From NCBI GenBank assembly GCA_902494545.1, contig CABUTP010000018.1:1-13599 (forward strand): 13,599 bases of DNA, read 5' to 3'. Source of the stretch: an uncultured Collinsella sp. (GTDB lineage Bacteria; Actinomycetota; Coriobacteriia; Coriobacteriales; Coriobacteriaceae). Below are positions 1-7,557 of the stretch, one piece after another. The number at the start of each line of letters is the position of its first letter. Position 1 is the first letter of the stretch. The position numbers and the translations under genes are program-made. Below the pieces are notes generated by a model that made no database searches, was not told the DNA's origin, and was given only the letters and a program-made list of their open reading frames with translations.

Positions 1-1
1 C

Positions 2-1939
2 CAGTGCGACTTTGTCTACATCTGCGGCGCCGCCTACGTGGACCACCCCAGCTTTGGTATGGCCATCATCAGCCGCGTCCTCGACGCGCACGGCTACAAA
101 GTGGGCATCATCTGCCAGCCCGACTGGACCGACCCCGCCAGCATCACGGTGCTCGGTGAGCCGCGCCTGGGCTTTCTCGTCAGCGCCGGCAACATGGACT
201 CCATGGTCAACCACTATTCGGTGACCAAGCACCGCCGCCACGCCGACGCCTATACCCCCGGCGGCGAGGAAGGCCACCGCCCCAACCGTGCCGTCACGGT
301 CTACGGCAACCTCATCCGTCAGACGTTCAAGGACGCCCCCATCATCATCGGCGGCATCGAGGCAAGCCTGCGCCGTCTGGCCCACTACGACTACTGGCAG
401 GACAAGCTCAAGCGTTCGGTACTGCTCGACTCGGGCGCCGACATCCTCATCTACGGCATGGGCGAGCACGCGATCATCGAGATCGCCGACGCGCTCGACG
501 CGGGACTGCCCGTCGATCAGATCACCTATATCAACGGCACCGTTTACCGCACGGGCTCGCTCGACGAGGTCTACGACTACGACCTGCTGCCCAGCTGGGA
601 CGACCTTACCGCCGACAAGCTCAACTACGCGCGCAGCTTTAACGTGCAACAGCAGAATATGGACCCCATCACCGGACATCGCCTGGTAGAGCCATATCCC
701 AACAGCGTGTACGTGGTGCAGAACCCGCCGTCGGCAACACTCACCACCGACGAGATGGACGAGGTGGCCGAGCTCCCCTACGCACGCGATTGGCATCCCG
801 ACTACGACGCGGCAGGCGGCGTGCCGGCCTTTGCCGAGATCAAATTTTCCATTAGCTCCAACCGCGGCTGTTTTGGCGAGTGCTCGTTTTGCGCCCTCAC
901 CTTCCACCAGGGCCGCGTGTTGCAGATGCGCAGCCACGATTCGATCATGCGCGAGGCCGAGCTGCTCACGCGCGATCCCGAGTTTAAGGGCTACATCAAC
1001 GACGTGGGCGGACCGACGGCAAACTTTAGCCGCCCTGCCTGCGACAAGCAGCTCAAGCACGGCGTGTGCAAGAACAAGCGCTGCCTGTGGCCGAGCGTAT
1101 GCAAGAACATGGTGGTCGACGAGAGCGGCTACACGCAGTTGCTGCGCGACCTGCGCCAGCTGCCGGGCGTCAAGAAGGTCTTTGTCCGCAGCGGCATCCG
1201 TTTTGACTACACCATGGCCGACGCCTCGGACGAGTTTTTGCGCGAGCTGCTGGAGCACCATGTCTCGGGCCAGCTGCGCGTAGCGCCCGAGCACGTGAGC
1301 GACGCGGTACTGTCCGTGATGGGCAAGCCGAGCCGCGCCGTCTACGACGCGTTCTGCCGTAAATTTGAACGCCTGAACCGCGAATACGGACTCAAGCAGT
1401 ATGTGGTGCCGTACCTGATCTCGAGCCACCCCGGTTCAACGATGAAGGAAGCTGTGGACCTTGCCGAGGCCGTGCGCGACATGGGCTACATGCCCGAGCA
1501 GGTGCAGGACTTCTACCCCACCCCGTCCACCATGTCGACCTGCATGTACTACACCGGCGTGGATCCGCGCACCATGGAGCCGATCTATGTGGCACGCGAC
1601 CCGCACGAGAAGGCCATGCAGCGTGCGCTCATCCAGTATCGCAAGCCCGAGAACTACAAGCTGGTGCGCGAGGCGCTGGAAAAAGCCGGCCGCCGCGATC
1701 TGATCGGCTACACCAAGCATTGTCTGATTCGCCCCGTGCCCCCGCGCCCGGGCGAGACATCTGCCGGCGGCGGACACGGCACTGGCAAGAAGGGCGGCAA
1801 GGCCCACGGTGGCGCCGCCGGCAAGGGACCAAAAGGCAGCAAGGGCCACGGTGGCATGTCGCGCGCGCAGAACACTGCCGGACGCAACCGCGCGGCCCAG
1901 GGACGTCAGGGCGCCAACGGCGGCGGACGCCGCAACTAG
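2..1939 (+). CDS. ygiQ: YgiQ-family radical SAM protein, 5' end off the window
   Basis: This is a radical S-adenosylmethionine Fe-S protein of the YgiQ (UPF0313) family, whose physiological reaction is not established. The frame is open from base 2, and its first residues (QCDFVYICGAAYVDHPSFG) match the family's early 'YVDHPSFG' segment, so the start lies outside the window and the GTG at 38 is not the true start. 645 residues are visible, with perhaps 30-70 missing. The cluster-binding CxxxCxxC (CFGECSFC) has Cys codons at 869, 881 and 890, after 'SSNRG'. A second Cys-rich patch (GVCKNKRCLWPSVC) follows at about 1060-1110, then the DUF3362-type C-terminal region with YTG..P. The last ~60 residues are a Gly/Lys/Arg-rich low-complexity tail, common in this family and possibly nucleic-acid binding. 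The TAG stop overlaps the stop of the converging protease gene. Family identity is very secure; function is not. Confidence 0.95.
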   Translation, partial: QCDFVYICGAAYVDHPSFGMAIISRVLDAHGYKVGIICQPDWTDPASITVLGEPRLGFLVSAGNMDSMVNHYSVTKHRRHADAYTPGGEEGHRPNRAVTVYGNLIRQTFKDAPIIIGGIEASLRRLAHYDYWQDKLKRSVLLDSGADILIYGMGEHAIIEIADALDAGLPVDQITYINGTVYRTGSLDEVYDYDLLPSWDDLTADKLNYARSFNVQQQNMDPITGHRLVEPYPNSVYVVQNPPSATLTTDEMDEVAELPYARDWHPDYDAAGGVPAFAEIKFSISSNRGCFGECSFCALTFHQGRVLQMRSHDSIMREAELLTRDPEFKGYINDVGGPTANFSRPACDKQLKHGVCKNKRCLWPSVCKNMVVDESGYTQLLRDLRQLPGVKKVFVRSGIRFDYTMADASDEFLRELLEHHVSGQLRVAPEHVSDAVLSVMGKPSRAVYDAFCRKFERLNREYGLKQYVVPYLISSHPGSTMKEAVDLAEAVRDMGYMPEQVQDFYPTPSTMSTCMYYTGVDPRTMEPIYVARDPHEKAMQRALIQYRKPENYKLVREALEKAGRRDLIGYTKHCLIRPVPPRPGETSAGGGHGTGKKGGKAHGGAAGKGPKGSKGHGGMSRAQNTAGRNRAAQGRQGANGGGRRN

Positions 1940-2847
1940 GGCAGCGGTGCGCTCGCTGCATCCACCCCACACGCGTGGCGCAGCGAGCGCATTGTCTCAA
2001 CGAGGATGACGACGGCGATAGCGACCGTAATTGCCGCATCGAGCGGCGCGTTCACAAACCAGAGCAACGTCATGAGATACGACCCGGCATTAAAGGCAAA
2101 GTGCAGCAGGATCGTGTAGCGGAGCTTTCCGGTCGTCACGAGCACCCAACCAAAGATGAGGCCGGCGGCACCCGCGTAGCAACCCTGCACCCAATTCATG
2201 TGCATAAAACCGAAGATTGCCGCCTGCAGCACAATCGCCGCGGCGATACCCCACGTGCTTGGGGCCGCCCAGGGCACCATGGCGCCGTCCTGCGCGCTCG
2301 CACGACGCCGGCGCTTCCAAAGTGGGCGGCACTGCGGATTAAACGCTCGGAGCGAAAACTCAAAAATAATGCCGCGCACCAGCAGCTCTTCACAAAACGG
2401 GGCGCCGAGCACCGTGGTCAGGACGGCGAGATAGCTGGTGTCGCCCATGCCTGTTTCCTCGACAAGCTCGCTGTAGTCAGCCGCGGCATCGGGCAACAAC
2501 GACAGCGCGGCGTCGGTCACGTAGCCAACAACCACCTGCAGGGCCAGGCCGATCACGATAACGCAGGCGATGCGTTTCCACGCCCCACGCGCTCCCCCGC
2601 CGAGCGGGTGCTCGCTTTGCCGGCGTGCCATAAACGAACGCGGCCACAGATAACGCCACCACAGCAGCGCCATCAAAAACGATGCTGTCTGCGCGACGGC
2701 CTGAAGCAATTGAATGTCGAGGTCATCGATCGAAAAACCCATGAACACCGATGCGACGCCAAGGGCGGAAAACAAAACGACGCTCAGGGCAATATCGGCA
2801 GCGACGACGCCAAAACAGGCAAGCGCCCAAATCATCGCATTGAGCAT
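1936..2847 (-). CDS. CPBP-family intramembrane metalloprotease
   Basis: A predicted multi-pass membrane protein of the CPBP (CAAX protease and bacteriocin-processing, Rce1/Abi) family, 303 residues. All three family motifs are present: EExxxR (E153, E154, R158 in CEELLVRG), FxxxH (H216 in FGFMH) and HxxxN (H249, N253 in HFAFN). These residues form the glutamate/histidine active site in Rce1-type enzymes. Hydrophobic segments lie near residues 5-35, 50-68, 92-115, 200-213, 222-240 and 250-285. The start is ATG 2847, because GGAGG at 2853-2857 lies 5 nt upstream; an in-frame start nine codons earlier lacks this. Substrates cannot be told: family members process prenylated proteins, act in bacteriocin self-immunity, or are uncharacterised. 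No bacteriocin gene is visible. The gene follows the orphan antitoxin by 23 nt and may be read with it. Its TAG and the ygiQ TAG share the palindrome CTAG. Confidence 0.88.
   Translation of the reverse strand: MLNAMIWALACFGVVAADIALSVVLFSALGVASVFMGFSIDDLDIQLLQAVAQTASFLMALLWWRYLWPRSFMARRQSEHPLGGGARGAWKRIACVIVIGLALQVVVGYVTDAALSLLPDAAADYSELVEETGMGDTSYLAVLTTVLGAPFCEELLVRGIIFEFSLRAFNPQCRPLWKRRRRASAQDGAMVPWAAPSTWGIAAAIVLQAAIFGFMHMNWVQGCYAGAAGLIFGWVLVTTGKLRYTILLHFAFNAGSYLMTLLWFVNAPLDAAITVAIAVVILVETMRSLRHACGVDAASAPLP
1948..1991. terminator. Strong hairpin just after the ygiQ stop, probable ygiQ terminator
   Basis: Perfect 12-bp arms TGCGCTCGCTGC (1948-1959) and GCAGCGAGCGCA (1980-1991) enclose a 20-nt loop. 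Inside the loop CCAC (1962-1965) and GTGG (1975-1978) can extend the stem. It begins 9 nt after the ygiQ stop. The plus-strand sequence that follows (TTGTCTCAAC) has no real U tract, so the terminator role is inferred. The hairpin lies inside the last codons of the opposing protease gene. Confidence 0.55.
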
Positions 2848-2852
2848 GCCAA

Positions 2853-2857
2853 CCTCC
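2853..2857 (-). promoter_or_regulatory. Ribosome binding site fixing the CPBP protease start
   Basis: On the minus strand GGAGG (part of GGAGGAGGTT, 2851-2860) lies 5 nt before ATG 2847. It abuts the tandem repeat, so the repeat boundary lies directly beside the translation signal of the protease gene. Confidence 0.7.
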
Positions 2858-2863
2858 TCCCGA

Positions 2864-2917
2864 CGACTAGTCATTGGGGACGTTCTTCAACGACTAGCTG
2901 TTGGGGACACTCTTTGC
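2864..2917. repeat. Two tandem 27-nt REP-like units
   Basis: Two units, 2864-2890 and 2891-2917, each begin CGACTAG and share TTGGGGAC and a TCTT block. They match at 19 of 27 positions. The first holds the perfect palindrome GACTAGTC (2865-2872). The arrangement resembles dispersed extragenic palindrome repeats that I recall from Coriobacteriia genomes, some associated with REP-type (Y1/RAYT) transposases. That likeness is from memory, and no transposase is present here. The repeat spans the end of the antitoxin gene and stops just before the protease ribosome site. Confidence 0.5.
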
Positions 2918-3092
2918 CAAAGGCCCCGCTGGGCGAGATGTCGAACGGGAAGGTGCCGCAGCGATTGAACGCGGCGATAAACATGCGGATGGCGTTGGAC
3001 GGCGTGGTGCCCACGAGCTGGGTTGCCGCCGCGAAGGCTGCCTTCTCCTCGGGCAAGACCTTCGCGACAACCGGGGTCATGTGTTCTGCCAT
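2871..3092 (-). CDS. RelB/DinJ-like antitoxin without toxin, C-terminus replaced by repeat sequence
   Basis: 73 residues. Residues 6-52 look like the ribbon-helix-helix domain of RelB/DinJ antitoxins: a short strand (TPVVAKVLPEEK), then a helix-turn-helix stretch (GTTPSNAIRMFIAAF) and the closing FPFDIS. Such proteins bind their own operator and neutralise a RelE/YafQ mRNA interferase through their C-terminal half. The start is ATG 3092, preceded by AAGGA at a 6-nt spacing; the 25 extra in-frame codons upstream lack this support. Residues from about 60 to the TGA (ECPQQLVVEERPQ) are encoded by the 27-nt repeat, so the native toxin-binding tail appears lost. The next gene, 23 nt downstream, is a membrane protease, so no toxin is present. 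It is probably a decayed toxin-antitoxin remnant that may still bind DNA. Domain assignment is fair; whether it is functional is unknown. Confidence 0.65.
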   Translation of the reverse strand: MAEHMTPVVAKVLPEEKAAFAAATQLVGTTPSNAIRMFIAAFNRCGTFPFDISPSGAFGKECPQQLVVEERPQ

Positions 3093-3206
3093 GGCGCTTC
3101 CTTTTTGAAACGACGGTAGTGCGGATAGATGCGGGCCACGCGGCTGGGCGACGGGCTGTGAAGGCAACCCGATTGGCCCGCATCCGGAGTTTGTTTCTGC
3201 GGTGTT

Positions 3207-3236
3207 GGTATTACTTGGTATTCCTAAGTATTACCC
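3207..3236. promoter_or_regulatory. Candidate operator: phased GTATT motif with imperfect palindrome
   Basis: GGTATTACTT (3207-3216) and AAGTATTACC (3226-3235) are 10-nt inverted arms with one mismatch around a 9-nt spacer. The motif also reads as three head-to-tail 10-nt steps (GGTATT, GGTATT, AGTATT), about one helical turn apart. It lies 115-145 nt upstream of the antitoxin ATG in A+T-rich DNA. RelB-like proteins bind short palindromes in their own promoters, so an autoregulatory operator is plausible. I could not settle on a -35/-10 pair. The rest of 3093-3307 holds no gene I can support. Confidence 0.3.
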
Positions 3237-3307
3237 CGCAGATAGAATACCACACCCGACCCCATGGGGACGGAGGAAAACGAATCATTTTGTTGCTCAG
3301 TTAGTAT

Positions 3308-4684
3308 TTAGAGCGTGATGATGTCCGAGATATCGAGGGCCTGAACGTCGACGACATCGTGCGTGGCGAGCAAGAGCGTGCGACCATCGAGCAGGTCTAG
3401 CACGGCCTCGGCCGTCGCATCGCGCGCGGCGGCGTCCAGGCCGGTAAAGGGCTCATCCAGAATGACGGCACAGCCGCCACACAGCAGGGCTCGAGCGATC
3501 TCGACACGACGGCGCTGCCCGCCCGAAAGCTCAGCCACGCGAACATGCACGTCGATTCCCGGCACCAACCGGCGCAGCAAGGTCGTAGCGTTCGAAGCAT
3601 CCACGCGCGCATCGGCACACACCAGCACGTTATCCAAAGCCGAGCTGCCCTCTACCAAGCGTGCATCCTGAAACACCATCGAGCACGGCGCGCACTCCCC
3701 CGCTGCCAACGAAAGCAGCGTCGACTTGCCCATCCCCGAAGCGCCCATCACGCAGATACGCCCACCCGCAGGCACGTTGAGCACCAGACCATCCAGCGCC
3801 GGCGCCCAGGGCGCACGATCGCCCACGGCAAGCGCAAGCTCCGCTGCAGTGCCATCGCTCGCAGTCCCCGCACGCCCGCACAGTCCATGCCCATGCGCCC
3901 GCACGGCCGCGCGCCACGCCACGGGTCCCGAAACCCGCAGCAGCCACACCAGCACGCGCTCACACGCCCACGAGGCGGTAACGACCAGCACGGTCCACGC
4001 CAGCAAATCAGCCGTCTCAATCAAAAGCTTTGCCTGATAGATGCGCTCGCCCACGGTGCCCACCGCCATGCCGATCAGCTCGGCTGCCACGCCGGCCTTC
4101 CAGCTCATGCCGATCACGGCGCGGGCGCACGAAAGCACAAACGGCAGGACTTCGCGCCAGGTATGGGCGCAAAACAGGCGCCAGCCGCGCACGCCATGCA
4201 GACGGAACATCTGCTCCAGCGGTTTATTCACCTGTGCCAAGCCCTCGGCCAGCGAAAAATACACGCCCGGCAGCGCCATCAAAAAGACCGCGGCGATGCT
4301 CACGCGCGCCGACCCCAACCAAATAAGCAGCAGGACCACCACGCAGGCAACCGGCGTCGCCTTAACAAACGAAAGTGCCGGAGCCACCAGGCGCGCAAAC
4401 GCCCGCAACCGTGACGAAATCCCGGCAAGCACGCCACCACACACCGCGGCAAGCGCCAGCCCACCCAGTATCCGCGCGCCCGAGCCCGCCAAAATCGCCC
4501 AGGTACCGCCATCGCACACCAAGCGCAGCAGCGCCAAGGCAACAGCACCCGGCCCCGGCAAGATCAGCGGCTGCGCCACCAGCGCCGCCACCAGCATCCA
4601 CACGGCAAGCCAAAAGGCGGCGACGGCACCTGCTGCCGCCACCGCCTTCATACGCTCTGTCATTTGTCGAGCAAACGCACGCAC
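3308..4684 (-). CDS. Single-chain ABC importer: permease fused to ATPase (SsuC/TauC + SsuB/TauB type)
   Basis: 458 residues that join two normally separate subunits. Residues ~10-250 are a BPD_transp_1 permease of the nitrate/taurine/sulfonate class, with several hydrophobic segments and the EAA-type coupling loop near 150-195 (LHGVRGW...LPFVLSCARAV...SWKAGVAAE). Residues ~280-458 are an ATPase: Walker A GASGMGKST (314-322), Q-loop Q339, signature LSGGQ (386-390), Walker B CAVILDEP (405-412), H-loop H442. The ATPase half is short: only about 17 residues separate Walker A from the Q-loop Gln, against some 35-40 usually. The start is GTG 4684, with GGAG at 4691-4694 inside the last codons of the preceding gene and a 6-nt spacing. 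The lipoprotein gene ends 3 nt upstream, so translation is probably coupled. It should power uptake of whatever that lipoprotein binds; the substrate cannot be read from sequence. Confidence 0.9.
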   Translation of the reverse strand: MRAFARQMTERMKAVAAAGAVAAFWLAVWMLVAALVAQPLILPGPGAVALALLRLVCDGGTWAILAGSGARILGGLALAAVCGGVLAGISSRLRAFARLVAPALSFVKATPVACVVVLLLIWLGSARVSIAAVFLMALPGVYFSLAEGLAQVNKPLEQMFRLHGVRGWRLFCAHTWREVLPFVLSCARAVIGMSWKAGVAAELIGMAVGTVGERIYQAKLLIETADLLAWTVLVVTASWACERVLVWLLRVSGPVAWRAAVRAHGHGLCGRAGTASDGTAAELALAVGDRAPWAPALDGLVLNVPAGGRICVMGASGMGKSTLLSLAAGECAPCSMVFQDARLVEGSSALDNVLVCADARVDASNATTLLRRLVPGIDVHVRVAELSGGQRRRVEIARALLCGGCAVILDEPFTGLDAAARDATAEAVLDLLDGRTLLLATHDVVDVQALDISDIITL

Positions 4685-4687
4685 GGG

Positions 4688-5743
4688 CTACTCCATGTAG
4701 TAGAAATCGTCAGCCGGAAGTTTACCACCCACGGCGCTCGCGTCCGCGTCGGACAGCACCTGCAGATACCCACTAAGTGCCGCCTTCATATCCCTGCCCG
4801 TCTGGCACACGAGCATGCACCCGGGAATCGCCTTCTCGGCGATCTTGGCGTTGTCCACGATGCCGGCATCGACCACGGCCTGCGCCCAGTCTGCCGGCGC
4901 CGCATTGACAGCCTTAACGCTCGCCGCATGGCAGCTCAAGAACTCCGCCACGGCCTCGGGATGTTCCTCGGCAAACGCGCGGCGCACCACGGTCACGCCC
5001 GTCAGCAGGCGCGAACCCGTGTCACCCGCCAGCTCATCCCACACATCGGTCAGACTTACCGGCGCTGACAGCTTGCCTTCGCTCTTGGCGATGGCAGCGG
5101 TCTTGAACGGCTCCGGCAGCACGCCCACGGCAGACGGGTCGGCAAGCAGGGCCGACAGCACCTCGGTGGGCTCGCTCTTAAACTCGAGCGTCACCTGGCC
5201 GGTCAGGCCCGCGCGCTCCAGCAGGAAGTTCATGACGTACTCTGGCGTGGTGCCCTTGCCCGTCATGTAGACGGTGCGACCCGCCAGATCGCCAAACGAG
5301 GCCACATTCGCGTCGCCCGTCACCACATTCAGCACACCCAGCGTGTTGATGTCGATGACCTGCACCGCGCCCTCGGTCTTGTTGTAGAGCACACTCGCCA
5401 CGTTGGCGGGCACCAGGGCAATGTCGATATCGCCCTGAATGACCTTGGGCACAATCTCATCGGCGGCAGTATTGATCGCAAAGTCGAACTCATTGTCCGT
5501 CTCGCCATCGGCTGCCCGGTCCATAAACTGCACCAGGCCAATCGAGGTCGGCCCCTTGAGCGAGGCGACGTGCACCTCGACCGGCTCTGCAGCAGCACCG
5601 GCGCCGTCTGTGGCAGCCGAGCCCGCGACGGACCCGGCACCAGCAGCCCCGCCGCCACAGCCCGCGAGCGCAAGCGACAGGGCGCCCGCGGCGAGCGCCG
5701 AGGCAAACCCCCGGCGCGACATCTCAAAATCAAACGCGCGCAT
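4688..5743 (-). CDS. Tat-type lipoprotein, ABC transporter substrate-binding protein (SsuA/TauA/NMT1-like)
   Basis: 351 residues, the extracellular binding component for the adjacent fused permease-ATPase. The N-terminus carries SRRGF (residues 9-13), a twin-arginine-like motif, then a hydrophobic stretch ending in the lipobox LAGC with lipidated Cys29. A Gly/Ala/Ser-rich linker follows. The mature part looks like a type II periplasmic-binding fold of the NMT1/SsuA group: VEVHVASLKGPTSIGL near the start, then DIDIALVPANVASVLYN and the second-lobe GKGTTPEYVM. ATG 5743 is preferred; GTG 5752 overlaps the hydrogenase stop and has its Shine-Dalgarno too close (2 nt). The hydrogenase gene ends 2 nt upstream. 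Relatives bind sulfonates, nitrate or thiamine pyrimidine precursors, and which applies here is unknown. Its position in a hydrogenase operon is the odd point. Confidence 0.87.
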   Translation of the reverse strand: MRAFDFEMSRRGFASALAAGALSLALAGCGGGAAGAGSVAGSAATDGAGAAAEPVEVHVASLKGPTSIGLVQFMDRAADGETDNEFDFAINTAADEIVPKVIQGDIDIALVPANVASVLYNKTEGAVQVIDINTLGVLNVVTGDANVASFGDLAGRTVYMTGKGTTPEYVMNFLLERAGLTGQVTLEFKSEPTEVLSALLADPSAVGVLPEPFKTAAIAKSEGKLSAPVSLTDVWDELAGDTGSRLLTGVTVVRRAFAEEHPEAVAEFLSCHAASVKAVNAAPADWAQAVVDAGIVDNAKIAEKAIPGCMLVCQTGRDMKAALSGYLQVLSDADASAVGGKLPADDFYYME

Positions 5744-5745
5744 CG

Positions 5746-7557
5746 CTAGCACGTCCCCTCGTTAGGCATCGTCCATGCGTGATGGTCGGTATGCAGCAGC
5801 TCCTCGGCCAGCGGCGAGAGCGGCTCGCCCAAGAACTCGCGGTAGCACGCCTGGACATCGGGATTCTCGTGCGAGAAGCGAATGTCCGCAGCGGCATCCA
5901 GACCCCACAGCACCTGACCGCGCTCGGCTGCCAGCTCGCAGCCGTCGTGGATGGGCTGACCGCCGCCACCGACGCAGCCGCCCGGGCATGCCATGACCTC
6001 AACGAAGTCATAGCTCACGCGGCCGTCGCGAATCGCGTCGAGCAGACGGGCGGCATTGCCCAGCCCGTGTGCCACGGCGACGCGCACCCCGGTGCCATCG
6101 ATATCGGTCACGGCTTCCTTCCAGCCGTCCAGGCCGCGCACATCGGTAAAGAAGTCGGCGTCGGGGTTCTTGCCCGTCACCAGGTAATAGGCCGAGCGCA
6201 CGGCGGCCTCCATCACGCCGCCCGTGGCGCCAAAGATCACACCCGCACCCGTGCCAAAGCCTAGCGGCGTATCGAGTGGCTCCTCAACCAGCGTGTCCAC
6301 GCTCACGTGGTTCGCGCGGATCATGCGCACCATCTCGCGCACCGTCAGCGCAACGTCCACATCGGGCGTGCCGTCCTCGCCCACCATGCTCGGCAGCGCG
6401 CACTCGGCCTTCTTGGCCGTGCACGGCATCACGGACACCACAAACAGACGCTCGGGCTCCACGCTCAGCACCTTGGCGTAGTAGGTCTTGGCGATGGCGC
6501 CAAACATCTGCTGCGGCGACTTTGACGTAGACAGGCTGTCGACAAACTCGGGGTAACGCGCCTTCACAAAGCGCACCCAGCCCGGGCAGCAGCTCGTGAA
6601 CATGGGCCAGCCACGGCTGTCGCCCTCGCCCTTGGCGGCCTTACCCAGGCGCTCGAGCAGCTCGGAGCCCTCCTCCATAATGGTGAGGTCGGCCGAGAAA
6701 TCGGTGTCGAACACGTACTCAAAGCCAACGCGGCGCAGCGCACAGGCCAAGCGCTCAACGGTGGCCTCCTCGCGAGATATGCCGAGTTCCTCTCCCCAGG
6801 CGCTACGCACGGCCGGCGCAATCTGCACCAGCACGATCTTGTCGGGATCGGCGATGGCGTCGAACACGGTCTCGGTATCGTCACGCTCGCGCAGGGCGCC
6901 CGTCGGACAATGCGTGATGCACTGACCACACGCGACGCAATCGGTCTTGCCGATCGGCGCGCGCCCGCGGGTACCCACGGCGGTATGCGTGGCGCGGTTG
7001 GTCAGGTCCCAAATCCCTAGGCCCTGCACGCTCTCGCACACCTTGATGCAGCGCATGCATTTAATGCACTTGTCGTTATCGCGGATGATGGGGAAATCGA
7101 AGTCCCAGCCCTCGCGCGCCAGGTGCTGCTCGTACGGCAGATAGAAGATGCCCAGGTCGTTGGCGATGGTCTGCAGGTTGCAGTTACCACTGCGCACGCA
7201 GCTCGTACAGCGCGAGTCGTGTTGGGACAGTAGCAGCTGCACGTTGGTGCGACGCGCCTCGCGGGCCTTGGGGCTGTTGGTGTGGACCACCATGCCGTCG
7301 AGCACGTAGTTGTTGCAGGCGGCAACCAGCTGGTCGCAGCCCTCAACCTCGACCACGCACACGCGGCAACCGCCAATCTCGTTTAGATCGCGTAGGTAGC
7401 ACAGGGTGGGAATCTGGATGCCGACGGACTTGGCCGCGTCCAGGATCGTGGTGTGCTCGGGCACCACGACCTCGCAATTATCGATAGTGAGCTTGACCAT
7501 GTTGAGTGCTCCGCTTTCGGTGTTGTCGCTGACAGTGGTTTTGTTGAGCCCTACCAT
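5746..7557 (-). CDS. hydA: [FeFe] hydrogenase catalytic subunit, group A
   Basis: 603 residues; interconverts protons and H2 in the cytoplasm with an oxygen-sensitive H-cluster. Domains in order: [2Fe-2S] ferredoxin domain (C53, C64, C67, C81); His-Cys3 [4Fe-4S] site (H113, C117, C120, C126); two [4Fe-4S] motifs (C164/C167/C170/C174 and C207/C210/C213/C217); then the H-cluster domain with L1 TSCCPGW (proton-relay C323, ligand C324), L2 MPCTAKK (C379) and L3 MACPGGC (C524, C528) followed by GGGQP. All expected ligands are intact. ATG 7557 is chosen because GGAGG at 7566-7570 lies 8 nt upstream and the start overlaps the previous gene's stop by 7 nt. ATG 7500 (GGAG, 8-nt spacing) begins exactly where homologues usually start (MVKLTIDN) and gives 584 residues. 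It should take electrons from the flavoprotein encoded just upstream. The maturases HydE, HydF and HydG are not in the window. Confidence 0.95.
   Translation of the reverse strand: MVGLNKTTVSDNTESGALNMVKLTIDNCEVVVPEHTTILDAAKSVGIQIPTLCYLRDLNEIGGCRVCVVEVEGCDQLVAACNNYVLDGMVVHTNSPKAREARRTNVQLLLSQHDSRCTSCVRSGNCNLQTIANDLGIFYLPYEQHLAREGWDFDFPIIRDNDKCIKCMRCIKVCESVQGLGIWDLTNRATHTAVGTRGRAPIGKTDCVACGQCITHCPTGALRERDDTETVFDAIADPDKIVLVQIAPAVRSAWGEELGISREEATVERLACALRRVGFEYVFDTDFSADLTIMEEGSELLERLGKAAKGEGDSRGWPMFTSCCPGWVRFVKARYPEFVDSLSTSKSPQQMFGAIAKTYYAKVLSVEPERLFVVSVMPCTAKKAECALPSMVGEDGTPDVDVALTVREMVRMIRANHVSVDTLVEEPLDTPLGFGTGAGVIFGATGGVMEAAVRSAYYLVTGKNPDADFFTDVRGLDGWKEAVTDIDGTGVRVAVAHGLGNAARLLDAIRDGRVSYDFVEVMACPGGCVGGGGQPIHDGCELAAERGQVLWGLDAAADIRFSHENPDVQACYREFLGEPLSPLAEELLHTDHHAWTMPNEGTC

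Noticed and set aside
1720..3108. 462-codon plus-strand open frame across the ygiQ end, protease and antitoxin
   Set aside because: It crosses three genes supported by motifs and ribosome sites, is rich in Arg/His/Gln, and resembles nothing known.
3207..3236. Phased 10-nt repeats as a CRISPR or iteron array
   Set aside because: There are only three short steps and no spacers or cas genes; no replication gene is nearby.
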